Source: Eumeta japonica (lineage: Eukaryota; Arthropoda; Insecta; Lepidoptera; Psychidae). Taken from it: a DNA stretch of 64,000 nt. Where the stretch lies: positions 682,001 to 746,000 of the forward strand of contig BGZK01000083.1 in NCBI GenBank assembly GCA_005406025.1, in the 5' to 3' direction. Under the pieces are notes generated by a model. It worked only from the letters and a program-made list of their open reading frames with translations, ran no database searches and had not been told where the DNA came from. Below, piece by piece: positions 36,521-48,443 of this stretch (position 1 is the stretch's first letter; every line of letters begins with the position of its first letter). The translations under genes and the position numbers were made by a program.

Positions 36521-36636
36521 TTCATTTGAATCGTCACTTAAATCAAATTTTGTACCCTGTCTTAAATGTCGCTTGAGCGACTGCTTAGGGAGCAAAACGC
36601 CTTTTCGAAATACATTTAATATAAACAAGAAAAAAT

Positions 36637-36705
36637 TTGGCCGAAGTCGGGTTTGAACCCGACACTAGTGGTGAGAAAACATAGATCGCGCTGCTGAGCC
36701 ATTAA
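36637..36705 (-). mobile_element. tRNA-like SINE head (Pol III A and B boxes)
   Basis: The minus strand carries TGGCTCAGCAG (A box, 36691-36701) and GGTTCAAACCC (B box, about 36649-36659), with correct order and spacing for an internal Pol III promoter. The T-arm stem GTCGGG/CCCGAC pairs around the B box. The acceptor ends do not pair, so it is not a functional tRNA. It is probably a SINE or tRNA pseudogene whose body continues to lower coordinates. It abuts the 3' end of the adjacent LINE on the same strand. Confidence 0.55.
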
Positions 36706-36986
36706 AATATAAACCAGCTTAAAAATACGTGATCGCTTCTCTAAAAATAACCAAATCAAATCAAATTAAAATTATCATTATTTCGTAGGTAATGAAATTA
36801 CACTTGAAATCGTCATTAATAAATTCATTTCGACATTACCACCAATTCCAAATGCTGATTCACCGAGAGAAGAATGGTCAAGAAACTCAAGGTTTGCTCT
36901 TTTTACTCATCAATACAAAATATTTAGTCATTTATAATTTAGTTGACATTTAAAAATAATATGAAATAACCTGATAGGCGAGCAGC

Positions 36987-38673
36987 TCAACCCCAGGGGC
37001 TTTTTTCATTAAGATATATCAATACGGTATAATAGCCCTTGCCATATAATTTTCTTTTAACGAAACGTTTAAACTCAGTAAATGGCAAATTTTGAGTTTC
37101 AGTTGGGATCTTATTATAAAAGCGCACACACATCCCCTTAAATGATTTATTAACTTTACTTAGACGAGTCTTGTGAGCAGCAAGATCATTCTTATGTCTA
37201 GTATTAATGTTATGGATGTCGCTCCTTTTATGGAACGATTTTATATTTCTTTTGACATATACCAGGTTTTCGTGTATATATATATTGTGATGCTAGGGTT
37301 AGGATATTAATTTCCTTAAATTTTTCTTTGAGAGATGTCATTGGTCTCAGATCATAAACAGCACGAATAGCTCACTTCTGCAGCATGAAAATTGTGTTAA
37401 TATCGGCTGCGTGACCCCATAACAAAATTCCATAGGTCATAAGACTATGAAAACAACTGAAATAAACTAGTCTTGCGGAGTTTTCGTTTGTAAGTCGCCG
37501 AATTCTTTTGACTGCATGTGCTGCAGAACTAAGCGTTTTCGCTAATCTCGTAATATGAGAATTCCGACGTAACTTAGAATCTAAAGTGAGACCAAGAAAT
37601 AAGGTCGTATCCATAATATCCAGTACCTCGTTCTTGACCATTATATTTGTGTCGATGAATTTAGAATTAGATAGCGAAAATTTAACAAGTTTTATTTTCT
37701 TTTCATTGAGTTTATTAATACTAAACCTCTCAACGATTTCAGGGATGATACTGCTTACTATGTCATAAGCTGGTTGATGTCTATCAATCTTAAAAAGTAA
37801 GGAAGTATCATCAGCAAACAATACAATCCCATGACCATTTTTAACAAGATGTGGTAGATCATTTATATACACTAGGAATAGAAATGGTCCAAGAACTGAA
37901 CCCTGCGGCACGCCCATATTGACTGCAGATCCTGACGACCTCTCACCATAAATGTCAACCCTTTGAATTCTATCACTTAGATAAGACTCTAGAAGTCCAA
38001 GAGATCGACCCGTGACGCCATAATGATGTAGTTTTCTGATCAATGTGTCATGATGAATGCAGTCAAATGCCTTGGACAAATCACAGAAAACACCAATCGC
38101 GTCCCGTGAATCCTCCCAGGCACCAAAAATCTGCTGGATAAGCTCGACACCGGCTTCGGTTGTTGAGCGACCCTTTGTAAATCCAAATTGTTTAACGTTC
38201 ATCAAATTATTGTTATAAAAATATTGCAATAGTTGATTTAAAATAAGCTTTTCAAAAATTTTACTGAGCGTCGGTAGTATTGATATCGGTCGAAAATTTG
38301 TTGGGTCAGATATACTACCGAATTTAAATAATGGAATTACTTTACCTTGCTTCATTAGATCCGGAAACACACCACAATCGACGCATGCATTAAAAATTAC
38401 TACTAGACGTGGAGCAATACAATCTATTATTGAATCGATTATTTTTACGGATAGGCCATGAAGATCGATAGCTTTTTTCATTTTTATACATTTGAATGCT
38501 TTGAGAACGTCATTACAATGGACGTGGGTAAACGCAAACGAAACGCCACAAACATCGACGTTATGTTTTAACAAAGATTTGGCGAGAGTGGGCGATGACT
38601 TCAGAGATTGTGTAGTTGAAACTGGAATACTAGCAAAGAACTTTTCAAAAGCAAATGCAACATCTATGTCTTT
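36987..38673 (-). pseudogene. LINE reverse transcriptase domain
   Basis: RT of the Jockey/CR1-like element, which copies its RNA at a nicked target. Blocks in order: GKVIPLFK, NFRPISILPTLSKIFEKLI, QFGFTKGRSTTEA, AIGVFCDLSKAFDCIHHD (first catalytic Asp), NMGVPQGSVLGPFLFL, VLFADDTSLLF (FADD catalytic pair intact), LFLGLTLDSKL and SLMTYGILLWGH. A TGA at about 37372 is followed in frame by AIRAVYDLRPMTSLKEKF, then a shift in a TA run near 37280, then HNINTRHKNDLAAHKTRLS and the end YLNEKSPWG with a stop at 36987. The catalytic residues survive but the frame is broken. Confidence 0.88.
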
Positions 38674-39504
38674 TTAAATTTTGTCATCAATTTTTAATTG
38701 GAATTCTAAATGTCGGGATGTCCGTTTTCCAGTTTCACTATTTATTATATTCCAAGTAGTTTTTACCATGTTTGTGCTCTTTTTTATTTTATTACAGATA
38801 AACATCGATTTTGCGATTGCACACACACGCTTAAAGATCCTGGAATAATTTCTTACGTATTGGACAAATATATCCGAATTGTTATACGTCCTTTCCTCAT
38901 AAAGTGCATACAATTTACGTCTACTAGTATGAATACCCACTGTCGCCCAATCACTAAATGATAACGTATTATTAATATTGATATTTTTTGATTTGAAAAC
39001 ATTTTCGCATTCAGACCTGGTTATAGTCAAAAGTGAACTATACAGTTCATTGGGGTCTTTACAATATAACAAATCAGACACCTTTTTTAATACATTAAAT
39101 CTAAACTGCTCAAGACGACCAGTGTTCACAGGCACAATTTTGATTCTACGTTTTATAATTTTTTTATCATTGATTTTAAACATAACCAGCTGTCCGCAAT
39201 GGTCAGATGATAATTTACTTATGACTGACTTATGCTCTGGATTAATATTTGTGAATATATTATCTAGGCAGGATGACGAAGTAGCTGTGAACCTAGTCGG
39301 TTCTAAAAATAAATTGTTTAAATTATAACATTGGAATAGAGATTTTATTCTAGTACATAGACAAGAATTTTCCAATAGATTTATATTAAAGTCTCCGCAA
39401 ACAGCAATACATTTACAGTTTTTACTAATTTTATACAAAATATCATCCATTATTTTTTCGAATACATCATCATCAATTAACGGCCGGAATCTGATAGGTG
39501 ACAT
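38674..39504 (-). pseudogene. LINE endonuclease domain, N-truncated open frame
   Basis: An open frame of 276 codons on the minus strand. It holds IAVCGDFNINLLENS, the catalytic GDFN block of APE-type endonucleases; FLEPTRFT; SSSCLDNIFTN (substrate-contact block); and SSDHCGQL (the SDH catalytic His block). The N-terminal catalytic blocks are missing because of 5' truncation; the Met at 39504 is internal. The rest is the linker to the RT. It ends at a TAA that is in the same frame as the RT that follows, so one nonsense change separates the two. Confidence 0.85.
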
Positions 39505-39505
39505 C

Positions 39506-40847
39506 TGACAGAGTGACGTTTCACGAGTGAAACTTGACAGTTGTCAGTTGACGTTTGAAGTGCAGAGTGTGACCACTTCACAGTATCATAATGAACTATT
39601 AATAATAAATAAGATATATAAATTACGTAAATTTGATAAAATTAAAAGAAAAAGATTGCAGGAACTTAGTTCCGTGAAAAAAAAGGCAAAATTTTGGAAT
39701 ATACAAAAAAATGCACTAACTTGCTTCAAATATAATATTCAGGTTAAGTCGGATACATTTCTTGATTAGACCATTATTGTAATTATTAAAAATTTTATGT
39801 TTTTGACAGTTCATTAAATTGGTGGCAACTATTTGTTTTAATTTATACTGTACGTAGGTTTTAAAGATTTTTATAAATATTAAGATCAAAATTTTGATTA
39901 TTTTATATTTCTTGATTTTAAAATTGTAGACTAATTAATATATAAGCTTTTACTGTTTTGACATTTATCTTTATTTACATTTTCTTTCACATACTAAATT
40001 TTGGTTTTAATCATATACATTTTAGAATTTTACTTAACTGACACATACGAATATGTTCCTATTTATATCCTAATAAACTATTAAGTTTATCACTGCTTCA
40101 CCTTAAATTGGCGGTAAAAAAGCGTGTTAGTTGCTGGAAGGTGAGTGCAGATGAGATGCAAATTAAAAGCTAAATAGTGTTGGTATTATAATGTTCAAAT
40201 TAAGTAAATTTAGAGAAAGCGACTTAAATTAGATAAAATACACCAAATTAATATGACGTTGGGTCGGATTCAAATGCATTTTTAGCATAATTATGTTATA
40301 ATTAAGGTTTAATTTTTTTTAACTTTTTTACTACATTGTATGTTTGGAAGGTAGGTTTTTTTTATATTATTTAAGGACACATTATACTTTTCAAGTTGGC
40401 CTTCTCGGATACGGTTGTCTGACTCGCAATTCATTGGTTTCATAACTTTTGAATCTTTAACTAAGAAATGTTCATTCACGTGGAACTTAAATTCCTTCTA
40501 TAACATCGAACTCAATTTAAGCCATAAATTCCAAGGTTGCTCCTGGACACTGCGAGCGCTGCTCTTTCTGGCATCCCAACAAACACTAGGGCAAATTAAA
40601 CTTGTACATTAATATTATACGATAATTGAATTAAATTATTGCTTACTTTCACCACATCAGCAAAGTTAATTCCAACGTTACCCGCAAGTAAAGTCATTAA
40701 TTCCTGTTAATAATTGGTAATGATTGTCCCAAAATATACGTATATGTAATGGTCTGTGTTTTATCAGCTACTTATTACCGAACTGTTCTATAAGTGTAAC
40801 TTAATGCATTTTTTTTTAATTTCCTCTACGAAAATTGAAATTACTGT
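39506..40847. other. Non-coding stretch with short palindromes
   Basis: Near 39517-39555 are TTTCACGAGTGAAA and TGACAGTTGTCA, short perfect palindromes right beside the LINE's truncated end. The 80-codon frame at 39527-39769 is Lys-rich and not recognised. The remainder is AT-rich. Confidence 0.4.
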
Positions 40848-40941
40848 TTTCAGTCCGATTTTCGAAAATCGAGTTTTCACCTGATTATGACGTTTGAGGG
40901 TTATAGGAATCTATTTTTAACCAATTTTCCTAGTGATGTCT

Positions 40942-40980
<39 letters not shown>

Positions 40981-42000
40981 TGTAAGTGCTGAAAAAATTA
41001 TAAAAAAGTATTTTGTTGGAATTTTTTAAACTACTCTAAAATTTCTTAAGCTTCGAGTAGTTTAAAGTTCCAAAAGCTAACTAGCTCTTCTGCTTAGAAA
41101 ACAAAGTAGATCGTTGCAATCTATATCTAACTTGGTCGGTTTGTTCGAGAAATATCGTTAACGAATAAACAGCAAAAAAGTGTTTTTTCAAAATATTTCT
41201 AAGATAAGATGATGTATTAGTATATAGTATCAATCAACTTTTGTTGTTTAAGAAACTGTGTTGAGTGCCGCAAAGCAAATCATAATTGAACAAAGCGTTC
41301 TATTGATCTCTTAGATTATATATTAAAAATAGCATTTTATTTAAATAAACTTAGATGTTTGCACACGAAGAGCTAAAATCGTTAAAAGTTTGCCTGCAAC
41401 ATCCGTCAACGTGCAGCATGCATGTTCGCAGAATGTTGTAGGCAAGCGTCTAATAATGGATTTCCACGAATTGACACCTCACACTATAGAATAGCTAAAA
41501 ACGTATTAAAATTACATTTATGAGTTTGGAGAGCTTGAAAAACCTTAAACTCTCTCGGAGAATCTTAGAAGCTTAAACTCAACAATTTACTGCTAAGTGT
41601 ATTTTTGAAGGGTGAGTCGTAAAGTAAAGTACACTTAAGTGAGGCGTTCCGTCTTGAGACTGGAAAACAAGCGATAGTTATAGAACTTTACTCTAGAAAA
41701 TAATATATGTGTCGCTCCCACGTTGATTCATGAGATGGCGTATCATTTGAGTGACGTTTATTAATATGACCCATTGAGCTCAAAAGCAAGAAAAAGTTTC
41801 AAGAATGGCCTATGAGGTGTACTGTTTTGTAGCTTTAAAGCAAGATAAGACTTTGGTCTTTGAGACAATTATATTATTGAAATCGAAAAGCCCAAATATA
41901 CGTCGATAAATATTATAGCGGCAAGTTTTAGCGATGGCCTGCAGTGTTGACCATTTTACAGTTTTTTTTTATACAGATACAGAACCACGCTCCAAGCTGG
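40848..42000 (+). repeat. 'agagcttgaaaa' dispersed repeat family, copy 2
   Basis: The longest copy. It starts near 'ttcagtccgattttcgaaaa', contains a TG tract, 'gaaatatcgttaacgaataa', 'cgaagagctaaaatcgtt', 'gagagcttgaaaaacctta', 'aacaatttactgctaagtg' and ends with 'attatagcggcaagttttag'. An insertion of about 110 bp with its own inverted repeat (TTTGCCTGCAACAT...) at 41389-41446 distinguishes it. Confidence 0.62.
40944..40978. repeat. (TG)n microsatellite
   Basis: About 16 TG units inside the dispersed repeat. Confidence 0.95.
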
Positions 42001-42784
42001 CTCGTTGAGGGTTGTCAGGGGTGCTCAATGTTGACATCAGTGAAATGACGATGTCCGCGACCGGCAGCTTAACGAGTGAATGTTTTCGTTTAGCTTAAGT
42101 TGAAAACTTCAGAATTTAAAATCGGTAATCTATGCGCGGCTGCTCTCTGTGCCACCGACATTTTGCATTACATATTAATTATATTACAAATGAGAAAGTA
42201 TGTTTATAATACAAATGAGAAATATTTGTTACTCGATCACCCTAAGTGAGTTAATAAATATATTAGTTTTTTTGTTTGAATAATTGTGTTATCTATTGAC
42301 TGGCACTCGAATGACACTCGAGATAATTTTTCTGTGATTTATGAGAAAATAATTTTTTTGAAGGGGTTTCGCGAAGCAACTAAACAGACTTCAAGGAAGT
42401 TTGTGCCGGAGGTATACTACGCAATTGAAAAATATCTGCGATATTACTATTGTTAAAATTACTCAATATTATCAAATTCATACTTTTAAATTTTTAAAGT
42501 TAACCCGACTATAAATAACATGTAAGAGAGGATCGTGTTCCAACACAGTAGAAAGCTTAGACTGAAAGTGTGAAAATCGGATTTATTGATTTTACTTTAG
42601 AATTATTCAACGTATTATAATTTAAGCATATTATAATTCCCTATGAATAATTTTAAGATGGACTGTTTCTACACGTACGTACGAAATCGTAAAATATAAA
42701 TAAAAAGCTTTATGTATTAATAGCGAAAGTTATAAAATTTAAGCGACAATTTTAGTTGTTTTTAATACAGTAAGTGTCGCAAAC
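42001..42784. other. Non-coding stretch
   Basis: AT-rich, with a duplicated word 'aaatgagaaa(g/t)' near 42190. No gene seen. Confidence 0.4.
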
Positions 42785-43060
42785 GCTACACTACCTCAGG
42801 ACTAAGATATGAGGCACCTATAGGCGCCAGCTGCCGCTTAACGGGCTGCACTTAGCCGCAGACAGCGCGAATGGCATCGAATAAACGCCCCTTAAATCCT
42901 AAACGAGCTAGGAGCCGAGTCGTCAGTTCATTTGGTTCATTCCTAGGCTGAGACCTAGTTCTGGCGACGGGATGGGGATACATTACTTTTTTGTTTGTTC
43001 GATAGAAGGATTGCATTTCGATTGAATGTTAAAAGCTTTCGCGTGTTGACAGCGTTAGGT
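42785..43060. promoter_or_regulatory. GC-elevated island, candidate cis-regulatory module
   Basis: A sharply bounded, CpG-bearing block ('ggcgccagctgccgcttaac', 'gagctaggagccgagtcg') without an open frame or repeat signature. CAGCTG is an E-box. Function inferred from composition. Confidence 0.33.
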
Positions 43061-43440
43061 AATGGAACGCAATCGTCTGTTTGCTTGTCACGGTTTATTT
43101 GGAGAAGACATAAAATGATAGTATAAATAGCGATACAGAACTAGGTTAGAGCTGTATGTAGTTACGAAAATTTAATTTCGGTTTGGTCGTGTCCAAATTA
43201 GTGATGAATATAGATGGGGTTTCAGAATGAATTCTGCACAAAATTCTCAAGACCCGCGGAAAAATCAGCGCTATAGCTCAGGCTGCAGTATTTTTCTGCG
43301 CTGGTCAACTTCTTAGCCATTTTCTTCTATTTCGTAAAGCATAATACAAAGACTTTTCTTATTTCTATTGAAAATGTCTGTCTATATTGTAGAAAATACT
43401 GAATGAATTACTTTAGTAATTTTTAATACTTTTTACTTAC

Positions 43441-43565
43441 GTCATTAGAACTATTTTCTTTAACGCTGCTTGGAATAGGAGTTGGCTGATTGAAATTGTA
43501 ATGTAATAAAAAAGCGTTGTGCGGGGGGCGCATAAAGGCCCATGCAACTTTTTCTCTTTTCCTTT
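43441..43565 (-). CDS. Candidate internal exon, unidentified
   Basis: On the minus strand a branch-point-like TACTAAA and acceptor TTTCAAG precede 125 nt open in one frame. The exon encodes RKREKVAWAFMRPPHNAFLL, then HYNFNQPTPIPSSVKENSSND, and is followed by a GTAAGT donor in phase 0 (incoming intron phase 1). Composition is less AT-biased than the flanks. No domain is recognised. It could belong to a long minus-strand gene that ends at 7526, or be transposon-derived. Confidence 0.35.
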
Positions 43566-44009
43566 CTTGAAATTTATTATTTAGTATTTTTTTATATAAT
43601 TTATGCTTCACTATTTTATATTTAATTTTTAATAAATGAAGATTTTCTTTCTTGAAATATTAAATGAAACTCTTTGATTTTATTCCTTACTTTGCATTGT
43701 CAATAACGAAAAAAACTTCTTTCCTAGTGGAGATCCCTGACGGATCATTCAGTCCTTTTTTTTAAATCCTTTATGGGCGAAATAAAGGTTTATTTATTTG
43801 TAAGGGAAACATAATTTTTGCATGTGCAAATCACACGTAAAATATATTTTAAGTTCGATTCGCACAAACTTTTCATTGTTATTTCCAAAAAACATATCGA
43901 CAATTCGATGGAACTACAGAATACTATTTGATGTGCTATTGTTGTATTATCAAATTTCCATCCTACCGCTGGGACATGCCCTCCCATAATATTCTTATTG
44001 CCCATCGAG

Positions 44010-44178
44010 GCACTTGGATCTCGAGGCCTTAAGTCTAACGCTGGTCGGGATTGCTGATCACCTTCGTCACCATTACAATGAAAATATCCAAGGCCGACGT
44101 CTAACGTATTCGCTTACGCATGGAGTGAGCGGTTTGATTTCACTGAATTTAGAGTACAATAACATCACATTTGTTGAT

Positions 44179-44181
<3 letters not shown>
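44010..44181. other. GC-normal patch beside an AT microsatellite
   Basis: Both strands stay open for about 55 codons. The minus strand reads DVGLGYFHCNGDEGDQQSRP, the plus strand DLEALSLTLVGIADHLRHH. Neither is recognised and no splice sites fit well. It could be conserved non-coding DNA or a repeat fragment. Confidence 0.25.

Positions 44182-44240
<59 letters not shown>
44182..44240. repeat. (TA)n microsatellite
   Basis: Roughly 29 uninterrupted TA units. Confidence 0.97.
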
Positions 44241-44242
<2 letters not shown>

Positions 44243-45487
44243 CGATATCGGTGTTCGGGGTACGAACCGTGGTCGGCCGTCTTTCAACCGACTACGTGCA
44301 GCTAGCGAACATTACATTAAAGTGCTTTGATACACGAGCGATAAATAAACATTTCATGTTTTTAAATTAACAAAGATCTCGTTAACTGATTATCTAATAA
44401 TATGCAGCAATAGGTTTACTTTTTAGTCCGAGATGGACGTCATAGTCAATTATTTGTCGAGGGGCTAAAACAGATGAACACAAATAGATACGAATTTTTA
44501 AAAGTCCGGAAGGAAATTTTCATTGTTCATTGAGTTCACTTCACGACCTTAGTTTGTTAATCATTTGAGAAAGGTTAAACGAAAAGGTGTTCAACTACAA
44601 AAATCAAAAGATGTGGATGCTTCGAAGTCGTTGATTTAATTAAGATTAAGAAACTCTGATGTAATTGTGAAGTATGAAAAAAACGACTAAAGACCGAATG
44701 TCTGGTGGCTTATACAATTGCTTTTAACCTTATATAATCATTTTCTTTTATATTTGAATTGCCATCATTAGTTTGTTTTCTTATTGGCTATTCATAAATA
44801 AATAATTTAATGTGAACTATATATATTATTAAAACGCTTAGACATTATTATAACAGATTGAATGAACACAAAATGTCTCTATACAAAACTTTTTGTTACT
44901 CTTCGTATAACAAAATATTATTCTGTGACTGTGCAATAACACAGCCACAGAACTAATATAAAAGTGTTCCAATAGTTTTGCCAAAGACAATCAGGCGCGC
45001 GTCTGCCATCGAGAGCGATCGTCAAACTAATAAATCCTGGGGCTTGTTACTCGATCGATCGGGTGTCAAAACTCTGCTAATTGTTATCTAGATTTAATTA
45101 ACAGTTCCTACCTAGGCAACCTAGCTTTGCTCGGCGTCTTGCTTTAGGAATATGACAACCTGCCAAGAAAAAAAAAGTTGCTTGTGTTCATTTTCAAAAA
45201 TAAATGTTTAGATAGATAATGCGAAAAATATTCCAACATATTTTTTTATATAGTACCATCTGTAGAATGTTATGATGTGCCGTTTATTGTTGGAAAGCTA
45301 ACAACAGCAACGATATAATTACCTTAAAATAATGGGATTGAATAAAATAAAGCTTAGAATTTTCTTCATCTTGCTTTCATAGTGAATACATCTTCGTAAA
45401 TAAATTTTAAAAGCATAAGGTTATCGAAATACAAATTCACATCAACATCGTTGGGGTCGTTTCCGAGCTGTATGTTTATATCTATAC
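44241..45487. other. Non-coding, with a GC-elevated patch
   Basis: A patch at about 44990-45140 ('gatcgatcgggtgtcaaaac', 'tagatttaattaacagttcc') is richer in CpG and homeodomain-like words. The rest is AT-rich. Confidence 0.35.
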
Positions 45488-45522
<35 letters not shown>

Positions 45523-45530
45523 CGCGCGCC
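45488..45530. repeat. (TG)n(CG)n compound microsatellite
   Basis: A TG run passes into a GC alternation. Both parts are purine-pyrimidine alternating and so have Z-DNA potential. Confidence 0.95.
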
Positions 45531-46339
45531 TGCATGTGTGTGAGGATCTCATTTCTCTTCTCTTTTCTTCCAATAATTCTTGTTTAGCTGCAGAAAAAAT
45601 GTAAACAAAGATAACAATTGCTACAACACAACATTAGTATTATCGTATAGTATGAGCATATAACAACAGCCAACCTTGCTATAATTTTCTATGCTGTTTG
45701 AACGCTTCGAAGTTTGGAATAAAAAATCGAAAATGGTATGGATATAAAACAAAAATATAATTTTTTAATAATTTTAACCATTCGAAACTTATAAGCTTGT
45801 ATGAAATGTGTGATAGATGTTAATGAAGATAGAGAAGTATGCAAAGGTAGTACCATGAAGAGGTCTGTGGTCCCTGTCTGCCCTTATGGGAAACAGGCGT
45901 ATTTTACAAAGACATAAATATAGTCAATATTTCTTATTAAAGAAAGAAAAGAAAATTTTACAAAGAAATAATAATTTGTAAAAGAGATAAATAAAATATG
46001 ATTGATTTTATTCTTAACCCGTAGGTTCAAGGAACGTAAGAAACAGGAAAGCTTTAATACAGTGCACTGCTAAAATATACTTACGTGTTCAATTTCCTGC
46101 TCTAAGAAATTGAAAATTTTTGAGAAATGCGGAAATTACTACTTTATTTTAATGTTTTAGGATTACAGAAATGTATCTTGTTCATTGTCTGAGCAATGTC
46201 TGTATGTATGAATGTGAATACAAATCTCTGGTCAAATGCAAACTTGTGATCGGATTAACAGATCGAAGCGCGTTTTACGGCATTTAATTAAATTCATTCA
46301 TTTAGATTTTTTTAGCATTTAAACCGACTTGGATTCATA
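45531..46339. other. Non-coding, with a short moth repeat motif
   Basis: At 45840-45905 'aagaggtctgtggtccctgt' and 'cttatgggaaacaggcg' match a short motif common at the tail of moth repeats. Nothing else seen. Confidence 0.4.
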
Positions 46340-47035
46340 GATTTTGAAAAAGCTCAAAAAAAAAATTCAGTTTTTTTTTAATTGCGTTTCTACTAACTAT
46401 ACTAAACAATACCAAACCCTTATAAAATCTTTTTTTTTAAACCTATTCATGATGACAACAAATCGCATCAATATCCGTCGATTTATTCAAAAGATATCCT
46501 CGGAGAAAAAATTTCCAATAAAAATATTTTACTAGACAGAAATATTTCAAAATCTCATATCATCATCAATAAATCTCATCATTAATTTTACTCAAAAAAC
46601 AATGTTAATTGCCGCAAACTGCAAATTGATAAATTCGTTTGAAAGATATCGTTAACGAAAACTTCTTAAAAAATTTTTTTCAAGATAATTTGTAAAATTA
46701 TTGTGAATTAATATTTGCTACTCGATCACCTTTATAATTAAAAAAAAGTGCTCTAAATGTCGGAAAGCACATCGAAATTGAACAACGTGTTTATAAGATT
46801 TCGCAGTTGAAAATATTAAAAATTATTTTTTTAATAAAACTTCTTAGTTTTTTTAATCTTGAAGAGCTTAAAACGTGTTAAAAACATATTTTGAAATCGG
46901 AGAGCTGGAATAAAAAAATTAAAATCGATCTTCTGAGCTCGAAGCGTATAATAATTTACTGCTAGATATATTTTTGGACACTTTGACCTCGAAAGTGATA
47001 GAAAATGGGTCAGCAGTTTACCAGATTTTTTTTAA
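46340..47035 (+). repeat. 'agagcttgaaaa' dispersed repeat family, copy 3
   Basis: Contains 'gaaagatatcgttaacgaaa', 'gaagagcttaaaacgtgtta', 'cggagagctggaata', 'ataatttactgctagat', and 'gggtcagcagtttacca', in the same order as copies 1 and 2. The 3' end is truncated. Confidence 0.6.
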
Positions 47036-47124
47036 TCTACGTCTTCATGTTGCTATAATGCGATTTTCCAATAGCAAATTCCGACTTTATCAATTTTTAT
47101 ATCGCGTAAGTCGATAAAACCTAC

Positions 47125-47370
47125 CTTATGCATGTTACTAACACAACTATAGAGTTTCTTGCCCTGTGAAGAAAACGAATGTCTTTGATTTCCTTATATT
47201 GCAGTTGACCGATGTAAGTTATTTGTTCTTCTCGCCCGAGTAAAGCGAAATGGATGTTACAGTACACGAGTAACACGGGTTCGCTTTTTACATGACCAAT
47301 AAAACCTTCAAGCCTTCCCGACACGGTTACTCGATCAAAAGGGCTTCTTTTGTCCTTCGCCTGTCGAATT
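47125..47370 (-). CDS. Unidentified minus-strand open frame with donor site
   Basis: An open frame of about 82 codons on the minus strand reads SIRQAKDKRSPFDRVTVSGR, LEGFIGHVKSEPVLLVYCNI and REEQITYIGQLQYKEIKDI. It ends at CATAAG followed by GTAGGT, a plausible donor in phase 2, the same phase needed by the terminal exon at 7661. The acceptor side is poor: candidate AGs lack pyrimidines and an in-frame TAA lies just upstream. Balanced composition argues for real coding, of either host or element origin. No domain recognised. Confidence 0.3.
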
Positions 47371-48443
47371 GATTCTTCTTTTTAAGTCTTTCAGAGAAAC
47401 TTCTAGAGTTTCTCGTTCGTGTTGTGATAACGACGAATAAGAAGTTTACAAAAACCCACTTTTTCAATGTAGTGCAAATTTGACATTCACGCAATAATGA
47501 AACTTAGTAAAGTTTTTATTTAAATTTGCTGATTGTTCGACTCATTTGATGCACAAAACGATTTATTATGAAAAGATTAGATCGGTTTTGTCGACGAGAA
47601 TATCAAATTATCCAATATTGTATAGTACGCCTATATATATTTTAAAGTAATAATAAGTCGTCATTTACATCTTATTTTAATTTATATTATTTTCGAAGGA
47701 GTATGTAATCTGTTAAGTATAAATACAGTTCTTTCGATGTAAAGCTTTAAGTTCAACTTAACTAAATGACATAAGTCTATGCTACAGCAATTGAACAAGA
47801 TAAGAATTAATCTTAGCATTTTCTGTACTTATTAACACATGACTGCGCGTCAGCAACACAGGTGACGTCTAAACTATATGAGTTATTTTTTTGCATGACG
47901 AAAACGTGATAACTATTTTTGCATATGCAGATAACCTTAGGGTCATTGAAATTAGATTCATAGACATGTAAATTTTTTGATGTGAATACATCTTTAAATT
48001 TGCTTCCATAATAGGAGACAATTCAGAAAAGGCATGATAACAAAATCGGGATATACAGTTTGATGCTGCACGTACATGTCTATTATCTGCATTCAAAATT
48101 TAATTCCACCACTCATTAGTTAAAGGGTTAAAGAATACATTATTAATGAGGACTGTTAAGAATCACGCGCAGTGGAGGGGGAAGAACCGATATTTTGAGA
48201 TCGTTTTGCTGCGTGATAAAATTTATTTTTTGTTTAAATTTTGAGAACGGAGAAGCTACGATTTTCGTTTGAGTTTCCATCCTCAGTTCTTGTTAAAATC
48301 TATCGATTGTGTATATAAAATACTAGTGAGAAAAAGTTATAAAAAACACATATAATATTAAAGTAAAAAATTAAAATATTGCAATATCGGCCTGTAATCG
48401 TCAAGAAGCCAAATCAAAATATAAAGATAGTATACGGTTAGAA
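47371..48443. other. Non-coding stretch
   Basis: No gene recognised. For the plus-strand candidate exon at 48444 this would be promoter and leader. A TATATAAAA word at 48312-48320 lies about 130 bp upstream of that ATG. Confidence 0.35.

Larger units (their letters stand above)
36751..39505 (-). mobile_element. Jockey/CR1-like non-LTR retrotransposon, 5'-truncated
   Basis: It encodes part of the endonuclease and the whole reverse transcriptase on the minus strand. A non-coding 3' tail contains 'ggtgaatcagcatttggaat' and ends in a (TTTGA)n-like run at 36751-36770, typical of non-LTR insertion. The 5' end stops inside the endonuclease domain near 39505, as expected from incomplete reverse transcription. 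Only two stops and one frameshift interrupt the remaining ~840 codons, so it is the youngest coding element in the window. The 3' tail shares its core with sequences that moth SINEs also use, by memory. Confidence 0.82.

Noticed and set aside
36637..36705. Functional tRNA gene
   Set aside because: A and B boxes and the T-arm are present, but the acceptor ends do not pair and the anticodon arm is not convincing.
37586..39328. Plus-strand open frames of 60-116 codons
   Set aside because: They are antisense shadows of the minus-strand LINE endonuclease and reverse transcriptase.
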